DNA from: JABDKH01 sp963768565
GTDB taxonomy: Bacteria > Bacteroidota > Rhodothermia > Rhodothermales > JABDKH01
DNA length: 64,000 nucleotides
Assembly: GCA_963768565.1 (NCBI GenBank)
Contig: CAVYIO010000020.1
Coordinates: 134,000 to 197,999, forward strand
Reading direction: 5' to 3'
Both the position numbers and the translations under genes were made by a program. Each line of letters begins with the position of its first letter. Positions within the stretch are counted from its first letter, which is position 1. Positions 39,201 through 47,192 of the stretch are shown here, piece by piece. The notes under the pieces are model-generated. The model had not been told where the DNA came from. It made no database searches and saw only the letters and a program-made list of their open reading frames with translations.

Positions 39201-39312
39201 GACTCGGAACGATGAGCAGCTTCCGTCGAACGGGATGGTCGCGACACAGGGCCGCTACTTGTTTCGCGAGGTACGACTCAACTCTCACCAACCCTTCACC
39301 CTCTTCCAACAC
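36277..39312 (-). CDS. addB: AddB-like PD-(D/E)XK exonuclease
   Basis: 1011-residue partner of AddA. The N-terminal helicase-like half starts LLIVPSRQAGYNLTNWIA, where a Walker A would be; the GxGKT consensus is absent, so ATP binding here is unlikely. The middle contains VVGLDEGMFPG, the AddB/RecC-like motif. The C-terminal nuclease has SASRLEQIASCPYRYFL (Cys near 711), GSIDRVDITRNGFVIWDYKTG (catalytic D and DYK near 860-880) and CRFCDFRTVC (near 975), which together supply the four cysteines of an iron-sulfur cluster as in AddB. The start is a GTG at 39312 without a clear ribosome site. First gene of the repair unit addB-addA-sbcD-sbcC. Confidence 0.9.
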   Translation of the reverse strand: MLEEGEGLVRVESYLAKQVAALCRDHPVRRKLLIVPSRQAGYNLTNWIAREGRGWANLCFETPVSLAERIARPSIEASGWRRLSADESLFEIHRAAAAALKSLPSEQVASLAHGPGLTSALATTINALRLAGIDPDDVFAAPNTPFQQVFLRHVYRSYLDSLGKSNRYDAAQTLTTASDLADTSAYIEKSIIAVMDEVRLPALAFRFISRCRSRSTGFLRIGRPDFRVDPPKDSAATRLADVDFVLPAGEAVHPAGQVRVTRLKPADADRVQIRDAVGADAEVRGVFREIMAADSVLDDIEIVYTNAEPYLSLIATVADVVQVPVAFGEGLPVHLTRPGRAVSGFLRWVARDLDAPVLIHMLRSRLISIRGSKATAQELAEILQSRRARKGREEHVAAFERERVAVRDRLRTTSNPTAITDRLERVDHHEAEVIKILDLVPERQATVADLAEATIRFLKTFFRSGSDTDARALESILDRLHALSDIELDGQPAELAEMLANLMRRHRVGISAAQEGHLYAVPVSRAGYSGRSVTFVVGLDEGMFPGGATEDPLIPDHDRREISPELGENQSRPGERVWQLLRFLGSIPGKATLVANRFDLIDGRERYASSVVAQCREDLEMEDPPRYAPSFTLPEAMTESEIWIAQRDVDRVGEALLQRYPLVAAGAEAERHRLSPGITRYDGYLGQARPELSLTNGEVLSASRLEQIASCPYRYFLSYVLRVRPLDDADDDDHRWLNPRDFGSVVHEMLCDFMKEHKDQGDRPELERDRDEMHALVETAASEARKRIPPETELSYRADVGRLKRTMDVFLAADSASDYVQALEFELRFGYSDGSPRYPNPVVLELGDGVNISLRGSIDRVDITRNGFVIWDYKTGSATPFSRSDLFDGEKLQWALYALAYQELIDGLPTHLDVDRSGYFFVSERESGRRIAQAVPGRDELARRLGPLLSMAEHGAFLHYQRIDKKASPCRFCDFRTVCEKERRDRDALDAAMESSVPGEVLNDLQQWLTL

Positions 39313-39412
39313 GAACGTCGCGACTTGGACGGATGGTTATATGAACCAGCCCGCGCGGAGCACGCTTTCTTTTCCTGTTAACTGTCTACCGGTGAAAGCT
39401 ATGGACCAGCAA

Positions 39413-39438
39413 TGACAACCCTGTGTCACAGGGTGTCA
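39413..39438. repeat. Near-perfect palindrome upstream of addB
   Basis: ACCCTGTG (39418-39425) and CACAGGGT (39427-39434) are perfect complements around a single T. The pairing extends as TGACA and TGTCA with one bulged base. It ends on the stop codon of the small 39436-39528 frame and lies about 100 bases upstream of the addB GTG. It may be a 3' hairpin of the small transcript or an operator for the repair genes. Confidence 0.65.
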
Positions 39439-39528
39439 GGTAAGAAGTCCGATGACCGTCATCCCGATGACGACAACAACCAGGATAACCGCCGCAACGA
39501 GGAGATCTTTTCGCAGTCTTTTCTGCAT
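39436..39528 (-). CDS. Candidate 30-aa single-pass membrane peptide
   Basis: Minus-strand frame encoding a basic start (MQKRLRKD) followed by one strongly hydrophobic helix (LLVAAVILVVVVIGMTVIGL) and a two-residue tail. This positive-inside, single-helix composition is unlikely by chance in GC-rich intergenic DNA, and a palindrome covers the stop. The absence of a clear ribosome binding site upstream weakens the case. No function can be proposed. Confidence 0.42.
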   Translation of the reverse strand: MQKRLRKDLLVAAVILVVVVIGMTVIGLLT

Positions 39529-39609
39529 GGGGCCGTTTGATTGGGGGGAGTGTCCGCGTCAATCCTGGATCAGGATCAATTTACCACCACGGACACGGCC
39601 AAAAATAGA

Positions 39610-39644
39610 AAAAAGAACCGGCGACTCAAGCACCGGTTCTTTTT
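39610..39644 (-). terminator. Strong bidirectional intrinsic terminator
   Basis: A perfect 12-bp stem (AAAAAGAACCGG at 39610-39621 with CCGGTTCTTTTT at 39633-39644) around an 11-base loop. T-rich sequence follows on both strands. It sits 30 bases beyond the stop of the minus-strand 72-aa gene, which it most probably terminates. Confidence 0.92.
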
Positions 39645-39673
39645 AATTCGAAACAGGGGGATGACGAGTTGGG

Positions 39674-39892
39674 CTACCCGCTCTCAACCTGGCTGTAAAG
39701 GGCCTTCAGTCGAATGACGACCCGGGTAGCCATAGTAGCGGCATCCGAGAAGACTTCGTCGGAAACGGACTGGTCCTTCAGGCCAGTATCGAGAAACTCC
39801 TTCAGTTCCTGATACCACCTGTGGAGGGTTTCGATCTCGGCTTCGAGCCGGTCGTCAGCCTCGTTCGGGTACGTGTTGTCAGATGTTGCCAT
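39674..39892 (-). CDS. Small acidic helical protein, 72 aa
   Basis: Cytoplasmic protein rich in acidic residues and predicted mainly helical (DDRLEAEIETLHRWYQELKE; FSDAATMATRVVIRLKALYS). No Cys, signal peptide or membrane segment. The ATG at 39892 and a very strong terminator after the stop support a real, separately transcribed gene. No family recognised; the helical pattern would suit a small dimerising or adaptor protein, but this is speculation. Confidence 0.7.
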   Translation of the reverse strand: MATSDNTYPNEADDRLEAEIETLHRWYQELKEFLDTGLKDQSVSDEVFSDAATMATRVVIRLKALYSQVESG

Positions 39893-39997
39893 TAATATCT
39901 GCTGCTCGTTTAGCGAGGTATCGTCAGCGCCAAGCCGTCCTTAAGCATCTGAATTCGACGAAAACAGCAAAAAAGCAGCCATTCCAGACTCGATCTA

Positions 39998-41206
39998 TCA
40001 GCTCACGGCAAGAAGCGCCCATCCGGCCACCGCGCCCCCGATGACAATCCAGGCCGCATTCGGCCTCAGCCACACGAACACGAGGCCGGCGGCAGCTCCG
40101 ATTGCGAGGGCCCTCCACGACACCAGAACAGATGCCGAAAGCTCAATCGTCACCGCCAGCATCAGGCCGACAGCGGCAACATTTACAGCATCGAGAAAGG
40201 CCGACAGCCATCGGGAGTCCCGCAGGCGCGGAATCAGCGGATTCAGAAGGAGGACAAACACGAATGACGGAAGAAAGATGGCGACCGTCGATACAAGACT
40301 ACCGGCCGGCCCATCCAGAATGAATCCGATGAACGTGGCCGTGCTGAGGACCGGACCCGGAGTGAACTGCCCGATCGCGACGGCATCCAGCAGCTGCGCC
40401 TCCGTCAGCCAGCCATAATCCTGAACCAGTCCCCCGTCGAGGAAAGCGACGAGCACGTAGCCGCTGCCGTACAGGATGGCGCCGATCTTGAGAAAGAACA
40501 GCCCGAGTTTCCAGAGCGATACGGTACCTGCGGCGGCAACGGCTGAAGCCCCTAGCGCCACCGATGTACTGTCCTGAAAGAGAATCGGCAGCCATCGCGC
40601 CGCAGAACGCGAGTCGGCCGCTCCCGTCATCCGAATCCACAGCATGCCCACAAGTCCGACAGCAAAGAGAGCAACGATTTCGCCGACACCGAGCAGAACC
40701 ACAACGACCGATGCGATCCCCAGCACGCCAAGAATCCAGTTCGATACGGCGCGACTTCCGAGCCTCCAGACGGCGGCGGCAATCACCACCAGCACGGCCG
40801 GCTTGATCCCGAAAAGAAAGGGCTCGACCGCGGGCAGCGAACCATAGGTGACGTACATCCACGCGAGAACCGCTGTGATCGATGCCGCGGGCAGGATGAA
40901 GAAGAACCCGGCCACGACGAGGCCACGCCAGCCGGCGCGCTCATAGCCCAGATGCATCGTCATCTCTGTCGAGTTCGGACCCGGGATCAGATTCGTTGCA
41001 CCTATCAGATCCAGAAAATGCTCGTGCGACACCCAGCCGCGCCGCGTTACGAACTCGTCCTCCATCATGGCAATGTGCGCTGCCGGACCGCCGAACGCCA
41101 CCAGGCCGAGACGCAGAAACAGTCGCGCGATCTCGGCAAGGCGCCCGTCGCGAAATCGCTCGCCCTCAACACCGCCGGCCACGTCACTCTCACCGCGACT
41201 ACTCAC
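39998..41206 (-). CDS. chrA: Chromate transporter, ChrA family
   Basis: Inner-membrane protein of about 402 residues with the two homologous CHR halves of long-chain ChrA. The first half has RLGLVAFGGPAAHIAMMEDEF and LIPGPNSTEMTMHLGY; the second has FLKIGAILYGSGYVLVAFLD and AIGQFTPGPVLSTATFIGF. ChrA proteins export chromate by a proton-coupled mechanism, and some homologues have other anion roles. The open frame reaches a TTG at 41224, but the GTG at 41206, which overlaps the stop of xthA by eight bases (GTGAGTAG), is preferred. No chrB regulator is present. It is probably co-transcribed with exonuclease III. Confidence 0.9.
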   Translation of the reverse strand: MSSRGESDVAGGVEGERFRDGRLAEIARLFLRLGLVAFGGPAAHIAMMEDEFVTRRGWVSHEHFLDLIGATNLIPGPNSTEMTMHLGYERAGWRGLVVAGFFFILPAASITAVLAWMYVTYGSLPAVEPFLFGIKPAVLVVIAAAVWRLGSRAVSNWILGVLGIASVVVVLLGVGEIVALFAVGLVGMLWIRMTGAADSRSAARWLPILFQDSTSVALGASAVAAAGTVSLWKLGLFFLKIGAILYGSGYVLVAFLDGGLVQDYGWLTEAQLLDAVAIGQFTPGPVLSTATFIGFILDGPAGSLVSTVAIFLPSFVFVLLLNPLIPRLRDSRWLSAFLDAVNVAAVGLMLAVTIELSASVLVSWRALAIGAAAGLVFVWLRPNAAWIVIGGAVAGWALLAVS

Positions 41207-41981
41207 TGACGTCGAACTCCGCAATCACCGGCGCATGATCGGACGGCTTCGAACCCTTGCGTTCGTCCCGGTCGACGTATGCAGCGGTGCACCGGCCTGA
41301 CATCGGCGCCGTCGCCAGGATGTGATCGATGCGCAGTCCATCACCCTTCGGGAACGAGAGCCGGCGATAGTCCCACCAGGAATACGGTCCATCTTCGTGA
41401 TGATGAAGACGAATCGTGTCCGCAAAGCCGAGGTCGACGACGGCTCGCAGCCACGCCCGCCCGGCCTCGTGACACAGCACCGACTCGCGCCACCGATCCG
41501 GGTTCGCGGCATCCCGATCATCCGGAGCGACGTTGAAGTCGCCGCACAGCAGCACCGGATCGTCGGCTTCGTAGTTGCGCGCGATATAGTCCTTCAATCG
41601 AGCCATCCAGTCAAGCTTGTACTCCCACTTGTCGGATCCCACTTCCCCGCCGTTCGGCACGTATACCGAGACGACATTGACGCCGGATGTCCGCGCGGCA
41701 ATGACGCGTGACTGCGGATCGTCGACCCCGTCTTGCATCCCGGTTCGGACGTCGGTGATATCGCTTCGACTCAGGATCGCAACACCGTTGTACGTGCGTT
41801 GACCGTGCACGGCGGCATGGTAGCCCGCAGCGGTTATCTGATCATGAGGAAACAGATCGTCCGGCACCTTGAGCTCCTGCAGGCACAAAATGTCGGGTTG
41901 CATTTTGTCGAGCCAGGCAAGGGCTCGATCAAGGCGAGCTTTGATTGAGTTGACGTTCCACGTCGCGACCTTCAGCATCAT
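41199..41981 (-). CDS. xth: Exodeoxyribonuclease III
   Basis: 260-residue AP endonuclease/3' exonuclease of base excision repair, cytoplasmic. It carries the complete motif series: LKVATWNVNSIKARL (Asn7-type), LCLQELKVPDD (metal-binding Glu), YNGVAILSR, VVSVYVPNGGE, LLCGDFNVAP (catalytic Asp-Asn), WWDYRR and KPSDHAPVIAEF (terminal Asp-His). Length is usual for XthA. It overlaps chrA downstream, and its start lies three bases from the end of the TonB-receptor gene upstream, so it may be the third-last gene of a minus-strand unit beginning at 45182. Confidence 0.95.
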   Translation of the reverse strand: MMLKVATWNVNSIKARLDRALAWLDKMQPDILCLQELKVPDDLFPHDQITAAGYHAAVHGQRTYNGVAILSRSDITDVRTGMQDGVDDPQSRVIAARTSGVNVVSVYVPNGGEVGSDKWEYKLDWMARLKDYIARNYEADDPVLLCGDFNVAPDDRDAANPDRWRESVLCHEAGRAWLRAVVDLGFADTIRLHHHEDGPYSWWDYRRLSFPKGDGLRIDHILATAPMSGRCTAAYVDRDERKGSKPSDHAPVIAEFDVSE

Positions 41982-41984
41982 GGG

Positions 41985-44256
41985 CTAGATGTCAACCTGC
42001 AATTTCAACGTGAGGTTACGCGGCGGTGCGAGCAGAGCCGGGCGCTCGAGGTAGTAGTAGTCCATCACGTTGTTGACGAGAACAGAGAACTGAAACTTAC
42101 TCCACCTCAGCGTAGCACGAAGATCCACCACGTGCGTCGCCACAAGGATGTCGGCGTCCGGGACAAATGACGGCAAAATCAGAGTCGATCTTGTCCGGTA
42201 TACTGACGAAGCGGTAGTCGGCGCCAGCCTCAATCCACGATGCAAGGCGTGCGGTGCCGCTCGTCACCAGCAAGTGCCGGGGCCTGTACGGCAGGTCATC
42301 CCCATCGGGGTCTTTGGTGTCGAGGTACGTGTAGCCGACCGACAACCTGCCCCACTCGGCCGGCAGTACGAATGCAACGTTGGCCTCAACTCCTGCGATC
42401 CGACTGCCCTCTCCGAGATTCAGAAACTGGAATCCGACGAGCTCTCTCACGAATCGCGGCTCGATGAAGTTGTTGTAGCGGTTCCAGAAGCCAGCGACAT
42501 CCCACTCGATCCCGTCAAAGAGTCTTCCCTGCCCTACCCATCCCCTCAGTCCCAGCTCGGCACTGCTGCTCGTCTCCGGTTCTACACGCGGATTACGGTA
42601 GATCGGGATATACCCCTGATCGTCGGCGAATCGCTCGGCGAGGCTCGGCGCGCGAAATCCGAGTCCCCACGCGGCCCGGAGGACCATGGCATCACCCATC
42701 GTGTACGACGCGGCAATCTTCGGGCTGAGTCGGGTGACGGACTGAACCGCGTCGACGCGGTAAAAGTCGAATCGTGCACCGGCGACGAGGGCTATCTCCT
42801 TGGTTGCCTGACCTTCCCACTGACCGAACACGGCGACTTCCGGCTGATTCCCCAACCGGTCTCCGTCCGACGTTACGTAGAACGATGACTTCGTCGTATT
42901 GGCGTCGAAGCTCGTGCCGGCCGTCAGCGTGCCGGCCGAACCCATGAGGCGGGTATACTCGACCTCCGCACCGTATCTGACGCCCAGAGTTCCGTTGCTG
43001 ACGGGACCTGTCTCGCCCGTGATATCGTCGATGGGCCGAATCACGACTCCAAAAAGACGTATCCGGCTGGTGATGAGAGAGTTCGGATCCGGAATGAACT
43101 TGATGGTCGGGAGGAAGCTGAACTGGTTCGAAAAGTTGTCGCTCGATCCGGACGGCGACGTCGACCTGAGTGCGAGCATGCCCGGGTTCAGCACATCGGA
43201 AAGACCGTTCCAGAAAAGAAAACTGTCGTGCTTGCGGTACAGGCCCCCGAGCAGCACATCCATCTGCAGCTTCGGGCTGGCTGTCCATCCCAGCTTCGCG
43301 TATCCCTGATAAAGCCAGGTCTGTTGGAAGTTCAGGTAGCCGGTGTCTTTCCGGTACGATAGACTCACCCAGCCACCGACGGACGGCCCGAGCTTACGCG
43401 CATGATCGACGCGGGCACCGGCAAACCAACGGAGGTCTTCTCCCCCATCCGGCCAATTTGCTTTCCACAAACCGCGCCACACATTCTCATACGTCCCGCC
43501 GTAGGCTTGTACGCTCGTGGTCGGGCGCTCCGGGTAGTCCTTTGTGATAACATTGATGACGCCGCCCAGCGCACCACTGCCGTACAGGGCCGAACCCGGC
43601 CCTTTAAGCACCTCGATCTGCTCGACCTGGGTCATCGGCATGATGTCGAGCGGTACGCCGTCGGTGTCGGGCGAGAGAAGCTGCGAGCCGTCAAGCAGCA
43701 GCAGTACGCGGCTTCCGGTGTTGTAGGCGAAGCCGCTCGATCCGCGCAGGTTGACCTGATTGTCCTGCATCTGAAGGCCGGACACATAGCGCAGCGCTTC
43801 GTCCAGAGAAACGGCGTTTCGCGCGTCAAGCTCTCGCGAGGATACGACGGCGATGCTTGCCGGAACCATGCTCGCAAGCTGCGCTCGACGGGATGCCGTG
43901 ACCACCACTTCTCCAGACTGGATGACGACTTCCGGAAGGACGAAGTCGAGAATGACCGGCTGCCCGGCCCCGGCGCTTATGTCCGCACTCTGTCGACGAT
44001 ACCCGACGGCAGATGCCCGCACCGTGTAGTCACCCGCCTGCGGCAACGTAAGAACGTACGTCCCGTCCACTCCCGTGGTGGTTCCGACCCTTCCTCCATC
44101 GACGTAGACGTTAACGCCGGGCAGCGCAAGTCCGGAGTCGTCGCGCACAAGGCCCTGCACCTCAACACGTTGCGCACTTACACTCGTCGTCACCAGACCC
44201 ATCGTGCAGGCCAGTAACAGGCCTCTCAATATCCTTTGCGCCATGAGGTATTTCAC
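41985..44256 (-). CDS. TonB-dependent receptor, frameshifted near C-terminus
   Basis: Outer-membrane receptor. The signal peptide (RILRGLLLACTMGLVTTSVSAQ) is followed by a carboxypeptidase-like domain (VEVQGLVRDDSGLALPGVNV), a plug (VNLRGSSGFAYNTGSRVLLLLDG; LKGPGSALYGSGALGGVINVI) and a barrel. The plug resembles siderophore or cobalamin receptors more than SusC. The first frame ends in junk at 42097, while another frame from about 42180 supplies the missing last strands (LVNNVMDYYYLERPALLAPPRNL, ending VDI). Removing one T from the TTTT run (42175-42178 on this strand) joins them as DSDLPSFVPDADIL, giving 756 residues. The GTG start at 44256 overlaps the upstream lipoprotein stop by four bases. 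Confidence 0.87.
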
Positions 44257-44783
44257 GGGAAGTCGGGCAGGTTATCAAAGTCCACGGCTATCGCTACGTC
44301 GACCGTGTCGTCGCGAGCGACAGTGAAGATGCGCGAATTCTCCTCGTAGATTCCCAGTGCCTCCCACGAGAAGGGGTCGGAGGTTTTCTGTCTCGCAACG
44401 ACGGCGAAGGGATATGTACCGGCAGGTACGTCCTTCAGGACGACGGTCTGGCTTTCGACGCCATATTCGAGCCGGTCGCTGAACTCCAGTTTGTTCAGCT
44501 GCAGGAAGTCGGCCGTGTCGAGGGGTACGAATCGCATGGCCACGAACCGCATGTCCACGATCGCATCACCCGCGGGCCATCCACCCGTGTATTCGATGAT
44601 GCCTCGAATTGAGCCCACGGACACGTCGATGGGTGGGGCGATGTCCGAGTCGCAACCGCTTGAGGCGAGCAGCGCGATCGCAAGGACCAGCAAAACACCG
44701 ACCCATGGGCGGTCACTGCGTTCACTCGACGGAATCGCCGATGATCCGGGGGTGGGCATGGCAGCGCTGTGTTCCGTTATCAC
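44253..44783 (-). CDS. Lipoprotein co-transcribed with TonB receptor
   Basis: Predicted lipoprotein of 176 residues with signal region WVGVLLVLAIALLASSGC (lipobox SSGC) and a mature beta-sandwich-like domain (GSIRGIIEYTGGWPAGDAIV; QTVVLKDVPAGTYPFAVVAR) similar in layout to transthyretin/carboxypeptidase-like modules. GTG 44783 is used because it overlaps the preceding stop as GTGA; ATG 44759, which begins MPTPGSS just before the hydrophobic part, is equally possible. It overlaps the receptor gene, so it may be a surface-exposed partner of that receptor. No family recognised. Confidence 0.78.
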   Translation of the reverse strand: MITEHSAAMPTPGSSAIPSSERSDRPWVGVLLVLAIALLASSGCDSDIAPPIDVSVGSIRGIIEYTGGWPAGDAIVDMRFVAMRFVPLDTADFLQLNKLEFSDRLEYGVESQTVVLKDVPAGTYPFAVVARQKTSDPFSWEALGIYEENSRIFTVARDDTVDVAIAVDFDNLPDFP

Positions 44784-45182
44784 AAACCCTCTACGATTTC
44801 GCGACGGTTGCCGAGCGACCAACGAACCACGTCAGTCACGTCGATGATCAGGGAGATCGCATTCATAATAAGAAGAATTCGTATCCAGTTCGCGTACGAG
44901 CCGGCTGGAAGGACCTGCAGTCGAACGACAAGGTACGCCGCAAGCGGAATCCACAGAAAATGACCGAGTCCAAGGAGTCGCGAGAAGCCCGCACTCGACG
45001 TGATGACGCCCATGAGGAGTACGTTGACCACAAAGACCGCGAGCGTGACGAGGCCCTCCTGCGCAGCCGGGCCAGAGGACAGCACCTGCGACGTTCACTC
45101 CGCTCAACAGTATCAGCCAGATGTGCACATAGAGCGGCATGCGCAACAGGCCACGAGCAAATCGGATGAATGCCTTTGTCAT
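44780..45182 (-). CDS. Small integral membrane protein, frameshifted
   Basis: Four-helix inner-membrane protein, about 133 residues when the frame is corrected. The N-terminal frame gives TKAFIRFARGLLRMPLYVHIWLILLSGVNVAG; the next frame supplies LVTLAVFVVNVLLMGVITS, LGHFLWIPLAAYLVVRLQVL and WIRILLIMNAISLIIDVTDV. Removing one base of the GG pair at 45085-45086 (minus strand) joins them as NVAVLSSGPAAQEG. ATG 45182 is the start; it is preceded by GAGCGGGG. Family not recognised. It heads a unit with the lipoprotein and TonB-dependent receptor, so an import-related role is possible. Confidence 0.7.
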
Positions 45183-45284
45183 CAACCCCGCTCAGGTATC
45201 TCACTTACATGATGAATCGGTATACTCTGTCTCCGCGCCTTCGACGTAGGCGGCAGAATCTGAAGATAGCCAGACGTACGCATC

Positions 45285-46391
45285 ATGATTGTTGACGGGA
45301 AACCGCGCCGGTCGATCTGGTGGAGTGCTGACCGCCGTGTGCTGCAGATCATTGACCAGCGGCACCTGCCACACCGTTTCGTCGTGGAGGATCTGGCAAC
45401 CACGGAGGACGTGTTTACGGCGATTCGCGAGATGCATGTACGCGGTGCGCCACTGATCGGTGCCGCCGCCGGATACGGCGTGGCCTTCGCTGTTGCAGAT
45501 ACAAAAGATGGCGCCTCGGCGGATGACGCCGCCAGGGCCGCCGCGACGCGACTACTCGAGTCCCGGCCGACCGCCATCAATCTGGCCTGGGCTGTTGAAC
45601 GCGTGCTGGCCGCCGTGCTCGACGCCGAGTCGCCGGTCGAAAAGAAGCTTGCCGCAGACGATGAGTCAGACCGCATTGTGGAAGAAGAAGTTGACCGGTG
45701 TCGGCGTATCGGCGAGTACGGACTTCCTGTTGTCGAACAGCTCGCAAGGGGCCTCGATCGCCCCGTCAACATCCTGACCCATTGCAATGCCGGCTGGCTC
45801 GCGTGCGTCGACTACGGGACGGCGACGGCGCCCATCTACCTGGCGCACGACCAGGGAATACCCGTTCACGTGTGGGTTGACGAGACCCGCCCGAGAAACC
45901 AGGGAGCGCGACTCACGGCGTGGGAGCTGGGACAACACGGGATCCCCCACACGGTCATCGTCGACAACGCGGGCGGCCACCTCATGCAGCAGGGTCTCGT
46001 GGATCTCGTGCTGGTCGGATCGGATCGCACCACGCGACGCGGCGACGTCATCAACAAGATTGGGACGTATCAGAAGGCGCTCGCCGCATACGACAATGAC
46101 GTGCCATTCTATGTCGCGCTGCCGTCCTCGAGCATTGACTGGTCGATGGACGATGGCCGGGAGACGCCCATCGAACAGCGAGACGGCGATGAGGTGCGAT
46201 ACGTGCAGGGATGGGCCGATGGACGGGCCACCGAAGTCCGTGTGACGCCACCCGACAGCCCGGCAGCGAACTACGCATTCGACGTGACGCCGGCGCGTCT
46301 GGTGACGGGCCTGATCACAGAGCGTGGAATCTGCGGGGCGGGTCCAGCTTCAATGGTGTCGCTTTTTCCCGAGGCCAACACGCATGGATGA
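45285..46391 (+). CDS. mtnA: S-methyl-5-thioribose-1-phosphate isomerase
   Basis: 368-residue methionine-salvage enzyme converting methylthioribose 1-phosphate to methylthioribulose 1-phosphate. The family signatures are present: MHVRGAPLIGAAAGYG, SRPTAINLAWAVER, ILTHCNAGWLAC (catalytic Cys), PRNQGARLTAWEL, VDLVLVGSDRTTRRGDVINKIGTY (catalytic Asp) and FDVTPARLVTGLITERG. Related eIF2B-like proteins lack some of these. The last eight bases overlap the next gene, a class II aldolase that may perform the next pathway step. Confidence 0.95.
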   Translation: MIVDGKPRRSIWWSADRRVLQIIDQRHLPHRFVVEDLATTEDVFTAIREMHVRGAPLIGAAAGYGVAFAVADTKDGASADDAARAAATRLLESRPTAINLAWAVERVLAAVLDAESPVEKKLAADDESDRIVEEEVDRCRRIGEYGLPVVEQLARGLDRPVNILTHCNAGWLACVDYGTATAPIYLAHDQGIPVHVWVDETRPRNQGARLTAWELGQHGIPHTVIVDNAGGHLMQQGLVDLVLVGSDRTTRRGDVINKIGTYQKALAAYDNDVPFYVALPSSSIDWSMDDGRETPIEQRDGDEVRYVQGWADGRATEVRVTPPDSPAANYAFDVTPARLVTGLITERGICGAGPASMVSLFPEANTHG

Positions 46392-46974
46392 AACGGGATA
46401 TATCCAGTTCGACAACCGCTCGGTGAAGGGTCCGCCACCCGAGGCCACGCTGATATCGGAACTGAACTACTGGCGCACCCGGTGCTTCGATGAAGGGCTG
46501 ATAGGAGTGGACGTGAACGGCACAGGTTTCGGGAACGTCAGCGTCCGTATTCGAGGAACGTCCCGCTTTGTCGTTTCCGGAACGCAGACAGGCGCGCTGC
46601 GACGCCTTTCGGCGCGTCATTACACGAAAGTCGTAGACAGCTGCATCGACGACAACCGGATAGTCTCCGTGGGTCCAATCTCCGCGTCCTCCGAATCGCT
46701 GACGCACGCGGCGGTCTATCGTGCCGGCGGACGCATCGGAGCGGTCATCCATGTTCACAGCAAGATCCTGTGGGACCGACTTGTTGATATCGTACCGACG
46801 ACCAACCGGGCTGCCGCGGCAGGTACGACGGCGATGGCGCGTGAGATCGAACGGCTGGTCGCCTCGATGCGCGGTCGCAGCAATATCATTGTGATGGGCG
46901 GACACAGAGAGGGACTGATTGCGTTCGGTGCCGGACCCGCGGCGGCCGCCGAGGCGCTTTTCGCGACGGGTTGA
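46384..46974 (+). CDS. Class II aldolase/adducin family protein, MtnB candidate
   Basis: 196-residue zinc-dependent aldolase-fold protein. It shows GFGNVSVR, RFVVSGTQTGALRRL, SSESLTHAAVYRAG (catalytic-type Glu and first conserved His), AVIHVHSKILW (two zinc-ligand-type His) and GGHREGLIAFG (third His). Overlap with mtnA by eight bases suggests it is the methylthioribulose-1-phosphate dehydratase (MtnB) of methionine salvage, although fuculose-phosphate aldolase-like activity cannot be ruled out. The ATG at 46384 lies inside the mtnA end; the longer frame is a shadow. No later salvage genes are seen nearby. Confidence 0.82.
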   Translation: MDETGYIQFDNRSVKGPPPEATLISELNYWRTRCFDEGLIGVDVNGTGFGNVSVRIRGTSRFVVSGTQTGALRRLSARHYTKVVDSCIDDNRIVSVGPISASSESLTHAAVYRAGGRIGAVIHVHSKILWDRLVDIVPTTNRAAAAGTTAMAREIERLVASMRGRSNIIVMGGHREGLIAFGAGPAAAAEALFATG

Positions 46975-47192
46975 TTGCGGGCGCGATACGTCGACGACAT
47001 AGCGGCTTGACGCATCGTCTCAGGATTGCTTCGCGTTGCTCGCAACGACGTATGGCGGCGGTCGCAGAGCGAGTGCTGCAAATCCGGGTCGCCAAATCGA
47101 AAGCCAGAACTGCCCACTCCAGGCGGGACCGTTTTCCCAATCAAGTGGTAGACCATCGAGAGTCTCAAATACAAAAAAGGACCACAACAGAT

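Larger units (their letters stand above)
39313..39673. other. Region upstream of addB with small elements
   Basis: These 361 bases separate addB from the 72-aa gene, both on the minus strand. They hold the addB upstream region, a near-perfect palindrome at 39413-39438, a candidate 30-residue membrane peptide gene (39436-39528) and a strong terminator (39610-39644). These are listed separately. Confidence 0.6.

Noticed and set aside
47019..47050. Short palindrome-like GTTGC-TC-GCAAC within a GC-rich stretch
   Set aside because: Only a 5-bp stem; it resembles dispersed bacterial repeats but one copy in the window is not enough to call an element.
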